A DNA stretch of 14,336 nt, taken from JBGVMW01 sp045125095. Lineage in GTDB: Bacteria; Bacillota; Clostridia; Lachnospirales; Lachnospiraceae. Under the pieces are notes generated by a model, which worked only from the letters and a program-made list of their open reading frames with translations, made no database searches and had not been told where the DNA came from. The stretch's first letter is position 1, and the number at the start of each line of letters is the position of its first letter. Positions 14,301 to 14,336 of this stretch are shown here, piece after piece. Location: the NCBI GenBank assembly GCA_045125095.1, contig JBGVMW010000081.1, positions 1-14,336 on the forward strand. The letters are read 5' to 3'. A program made the translations under genes and the position numbers.

Positions 14301-14336
14301 CTGAAAATATACCCCCGGAGAATTTTTTAAGAGGGC
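14301..14336. other. Possible packaging (cos) region
   Basis: A GC block ACCCCCGGAG (14311-14320) sits between A/T-rich runs (GAAAATAT and AATTTTTTAA), about 170 bases upstream of the small terminase and adjacent to an HNH gene. Cos sites of HK97-like Gram-positive phages typically lie just upstream of terS/HNH and have short GC-rich cohesive ends. The site is therefore plausible, but nothing in the sequence proves cleavage. The region continues past the window edge. Confidence 0.3.

Larger units (their letters stand above)
14161..14313. repeat. 13-base direct repeat flanking the dyad
   Basis: CTAAAAATATACC at 14161-14173 and CTGAAAATATACC at 14301-14313 match at 12 of 13 positions, 140 bases apart, and bracket the inverted repeat. 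They may be paired terminase-binding (R-like) sites. A target duplication around a small inverted-repeat element is an alternative. Confidence 0.6.

Noticed and set aside
14161..14313. Miniature transposable element with terminal inverted repeats and target duplication
   Set aside because: The direct repeats do not abut the arms cleanly (one overlaps the arm by 3 bases, the other is 2 bases away), and the position upstream of the small terminase gives a better explanation. Not excluded.
1..14336. CRISPR array, tRNA or rRNA genes, insertion sequence, integrase or lysogeny genes, anti-defence genes
   Set aside because: No regular spaced repeats, cloverleaf or rRNA-like sequence, or transposase or integrase motifs were seen. 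The window is filled with structural phage genes.

Overview
The window is a dense block of tailed-phage structural genes, all encoded on the minus strand, so it reads from right (14336) to left (1). The DNA is AT-rich. Nearly every gene has a strong AGGAGG-type ribosome binding site, and genes abut or overlap by a few bases. The protein families resemble those of phages and prophages of Clostridia (Lachnospiraceae-like gut Firmicutes). This points to a siphovirus with an HK97-type head, either a prophage or a free phage. No integrase, repressor, tRNA or host gene is visible, so the window cannot decide which.

Layout in transcription order: an unusual gene-free leader (14141-14336) with a long imperfect dyad, a nested hairpin and a flanking direct repeat, probably the packaging (cos-like) region. 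Next comes a packaging and neck block: putative small terminase (13781-14140, TTG start), HNH endonuclease (13375-13791), gp6-like head-tail connector (13015-13368), an uncharacterised charged protein with a duplicated HHGIKGQKWG module (12201-13022), and large terminase (10426-12171). The head block follows: portal (9165-10406) and a fused prohead protease/major capsid protein (7436-9175) with a likely internal start at 8530. The head-tail joining block has two small proteins (7104-7418, 6803-7111). The tail block has the major tail protein (6135-6785), an intrinsic terminator (6091-6128), two chaperone-position genes (5684-6052, 5130-5669), a gp10-like protein (4715-5092), a 1522-residue tape measure protein (150-4718), and the start of a LysM protein that runs off the left edge (1-146).

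Together these genes package DNA (TerS, HNH, TerL, portal), build and mature the capsid (protease-capsid fusion), close the neck, and build a long tail. The terminator after the major tail gene would give that protein and everything upstream more transcript than the downstream tail genes.

The most interesting points are the structured leader, the duplicated HHGIKGQKWG protein lying between connector and terminase, the internal start that could release free capsid protein from the fusion, and the two nested repeat systems in the tape measure (seven hydrophobic repeats of about 60 residues, then six exact-length 22-residue repeats). All functions are read from sequence by eye. No database search was run.
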